NCBI GenBank assembly: GCA_964388455.1
Contig: CAYMAN010000006.1
Span: 25,402-89,401, forward strand
Source: JBBRWO01 sp964388455
GTDB taxonomy: Bacteria > Actinomycetota > Coriobacteriia > Anaerosomatales > JAAXUF01
DNA: 64,000 nucleotides
Direction: 5' to 3'
Shown here: one piece after another, positions 63,001 to 64,000 of the stretch
Layout of the letters: every line of letters starts with the position of its first letter
How positions within the stretch are numbered: position 1 is the stretch's first letter
Notes under the pieces: model-generated
Told to the model about the DNA's origin: nothing
Seen by the model: only the letters and a program-made list of their open reading frames with translations
Databases searched by the model: none
Position numbers and translations under genes: made by a program

Positions 63001-63688
63001 CTTCGAGGTACCACCACCCGGACATGAGCCTTCGGACCTGTGGCCCTGGAGATTCGGGCGAAGCTACTCATACCTCGCGCGCCCGCTCGTGCGAATCGTA
63101 TCGGGCGGAGGATCCGAGCCCCTCATCACATGGGGATACAGGCACGTCTCGGCTTCATCTCGTCATCTCGCTATGCAGATGGTGACTGGGCGCTTCAAAG
63201 GTCGGTCTCGAGAGATGAAGGAGCTTCAGGGCCGGATCCTCCACCAGCACGGCGAGGCGTTCAATGATCGCGTCGCGGAGATACTCATGGAGATGCCGCA
63301 GCTCTCGGTCTGGCCCAGATTCGACCTTCCCGAACGGCTAGGGGATGTCGACGTGCTCGCATTTGAACCGATGAGGAACCGACTGTGGATCATCGAATGC
63401 AAGGATTTCCAGATGACACGAGTGCCCGCCGAGTTGCGTAACGACATCGAAGATCTCAAGACGGCGCAGGGGAAGCAGGCTCGGAGGACCGAATGGATTC
63501 GGAACAACATCCCCAAGGTCGCTGCACGTATTCGAACCGATGTGCCGGGTGATGTCGCAATCGAACCGCTCATAGTCATGTCCTCGCTTGTGCTACCCGT
63601 CTATCTCGAGGAGCAGCGAGCGCCGGTTGTGCACATTGACGACTTGCGGAAGCACATTGCGAATGGCGTCTCAGGGAGGACGACCTGA
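60095..63688 (+). CDS. 1197-aa protein with C-terminal PD-(D/E)XK nuclease domain
   Basis: The first 950 residues are mostly helical with mixed segments and no motif I can name. 'CTAC' Cys pair lies near residue 254. The C-terminal 235 residues hold 'RLGDVDVLAFEPMRNRLWIIECKDF': D1084/D1086 and E1101-C-K1103 make a PD-(D/E)XK site, followed by a helical tail. No ribosome-binding site is clear before ATG 60095. The last 235 residues recur in element 1 (34846-35561) as a fragment, so this gene was once present there too. Large sensor plus nuclease fits a single-gene defence protein of a family I do not recognise. Confidence 0.75.
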   Translation: MQTTSRDELSTRSVGRALARTGHPDLVAAIAALQLLPENAEKSTRLKFAALAAIPNAHSAAPWFSAVGGDALRDIFLSHADLCSLAPYDDPLLGEFCSEVQFLGHGHLVLAGDTPDALHLMRFLTRALFLHPHAEQLPGIAGARDILRAGSALSHEVCRRSGLHRSQTHEESATDPIFVPDDDSWAALTEAVTFDDRRLKELEWLRRVTPAALAALTMDPGDAPRRARVQETLLDRRPLVRVGEALVVASPASLCTACTTAAMNAIDEDGGGADLRKLLEATSGLFIEESAKRLGLRRVAAMGGVSAGTHITLYGTDEGDVAAIVLTLADMQADLKPVWDLDAELERAGETLMTGLEQLTSAADSHGVALVVVAQETSRPGQLNSIDLEHPRIRVAQFFTAEEWGVFADTMQGDWSRAAYFLEDLAELRRRSRLLAWSILDPLDEWLKHRDSFYFGDDVPRENISLFLSVKGSGSVRRSLGTATDRHAVTGYCEDTLLEAERLYRDSRIPLYTPCIPEYPAIAVIDADADGVIWITAPGFDGALPIPVELHFVEAIAYWMWRSKICWPERLTIELSLGQVETWEELILGNAPECGAVIANLNWHGQSRLALELLPALAGHMDGGRDTERELVEMILESIREHHPEHDLAIGDQSGVNKLLGTPQSRMINITADSSETDPRGLNRPIDVQRALVARILDALGTSIASTESGLPTTQPQEIGNLLNAIVDKLFAELAKAVSTFDSGLISQLVQESEAQIRAAGLAEINLAGRHACFSDVEDVISKAARESNDRSEAAIAVRFLVEYVAAIPTSGQRRAVRSDLEHLVALASMLVGFAHESEMARVGLGPTSAGRLPSGRVGLSRQDHAFVAQQEYMHDVMLIQAEAEPDAPGPKTPTQDELDAAMSAEFGMNLQTFFDAFAVLSDLASPMNVEVGTSPLDKLISELASRVGVDRQTAESLVDRLSLEAREAFEVPPPGHEPSDLWPWRFGRSYSYLARPLVRIVSGGGSEPLITWGYRHVSASSRHLAMQMVTGRFKGRSREMKELQGRILHQHGEAFNDRVAEILMEMPQLSVWPRFDLPERLGDVDVLAFEPMRNRLWIIECKDFQMTRVPAELRNDIEDLKTAQGKQARRTEWIRNNIPKVAARIRTDVPGDVAIEPLIVMSSLVLPVYLEEQRAPVVHIDDLRKHIANGVSGRTT

Positions 63689-64000
63689 GACGCCACGAAG
63701 GACGCACTCACGTCGCCTGATGCAATGCGCGCTTGGTTGCGAGCCAGGGTGCGAGGCGAGAAGACTCGCTTCCCGGTTAGCGGGCCGACCGGACCGCAGC
63801 CTGATGAATACGCCTGGGCGCTGGCGGCCAACGCAGACCGTGCCAGCGGTGCTGACTTGGGTGGATCCGACACTGGAGTCCCGTCACGGTCGGCCGGTCC
63901 CGTTGCTACGCGCTGGCCCGTGTGCCACCACGTCGGGCGGCCCGTTGAGCGCGTAAGGTTTTGGGGGGCGGGACCCCGAAGCCGTCTTGAGCATAGAGAA
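63689..64000. other. End of window, no supported gene
   Basis: 312 bp after the nuclease gene. Open frames exist but none has a ribosome-binding site or recognisable motif. No third copy of the 70-bp attachment repeat is seen. Confidence 0.4.

Larger units (their letters stand above)
44154..64000. mobile_element. Element 2: second tRNA-Glu-type element, right end beyond window
   Basis: Begins at the second 70-bp attachment repeat and carries the same core order as element 1 (integrase, zinc-finger protein, methyltransferase, TerS-like), then different cargo. No third copy of the repeat is visible before 64000, so the element continues past the window. Confidence 0.75.

Noticed and set aside
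1..64000. CRISPR array or rRNA operon
   Set aside because: No regularly spaced short repeats and no rRNA-like sequence were seen on either strand.

Overview
The window looks like a high-GC chromosome from the Actinobacteriota. A Coriobacteriia-like or related anaerobic actinobacterium is my best guess, from the cell-wall-binding repeats on a subtilase, the purMN and pabBC gene order and the codon bias; no 16S rRNA gene is present to confirm it. It has two parts: about 13.5 kb of ordinary chromosome, then about 50 kb of mobile, defence-rich DNA inserted at a tRNA-Glu gene.

Chromosomal part (1-13573): the 3' end of a subtilisin-like surface protease with three cell-wall-binding repeats; a translationally coupled purM-purN-pabBC operon; a lipoprotein solute-binding protein; a small two-gene unit (HTH-nucleotidyltransferase plus an 80-aa protein) with a TTCCTAT triple repeat in its promoter; purH; a small acidic hypothetical; a stand-alone CheB methylesterase; an MscS channel (minus strand); then tRNA-Lys(TTT) and tRNA-Glu(TTC).

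Element 1 (about 13551-44153): the last 23 nt of tRNA-Glu plus 47 nt of flank (70 bp, 13551-13620) recur exactly at 44154-44223. Next to each copy lies the same core module: tyrosine integrase (-), a zinc-finger protein (-), a ParB/DNA-methyltransferase (+) and a small terminase-small-subunit-like HTH protein (+). After the core, element 1 carries a metallophosphoesterase-NTPase, a very large helical protein, a nuclease-NTPase (Avs/STAND-like) gene split by an in-frame stop, an integrase remnant, a divergent membrane protein/DUF4062 pair, an ispH remnant, a remnant of a large nuclease gene, a 2500-residue RHS protein with a probable small membrane partner, and a promoter-driven 5' half of tRNA-Ser(CGA).

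Element 2 (from 44154, running off the right edge): the same core, then a run of same-strand cargo genes: Shedu-type nuclease, a 2OG-oxygenase/HEPN-zinc-ribbon operon, two unrelated PD-(D/E)XK nucleases, a winged-helix plus TIR/deoxyribosyltransferase-like protein, orphans, a coiled-coil plus GIY-YIG pair, a cytosolic 5'-nucleotidase-like protein and a 1197-aa protein ending in a PD-(D/E)XK nuclease. Several spacers between these genes hold short imperfect palindromes that resemble degenerate integron attC sites.

The main reading is a tandem array of two related integrative elements. They share an integrase-methyltransferase-TerS-like core without virion genes and differ in their anti-phage cargo, which fits a satellite-like defence island family. 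Functions of the cargo are inferred from motifs only.
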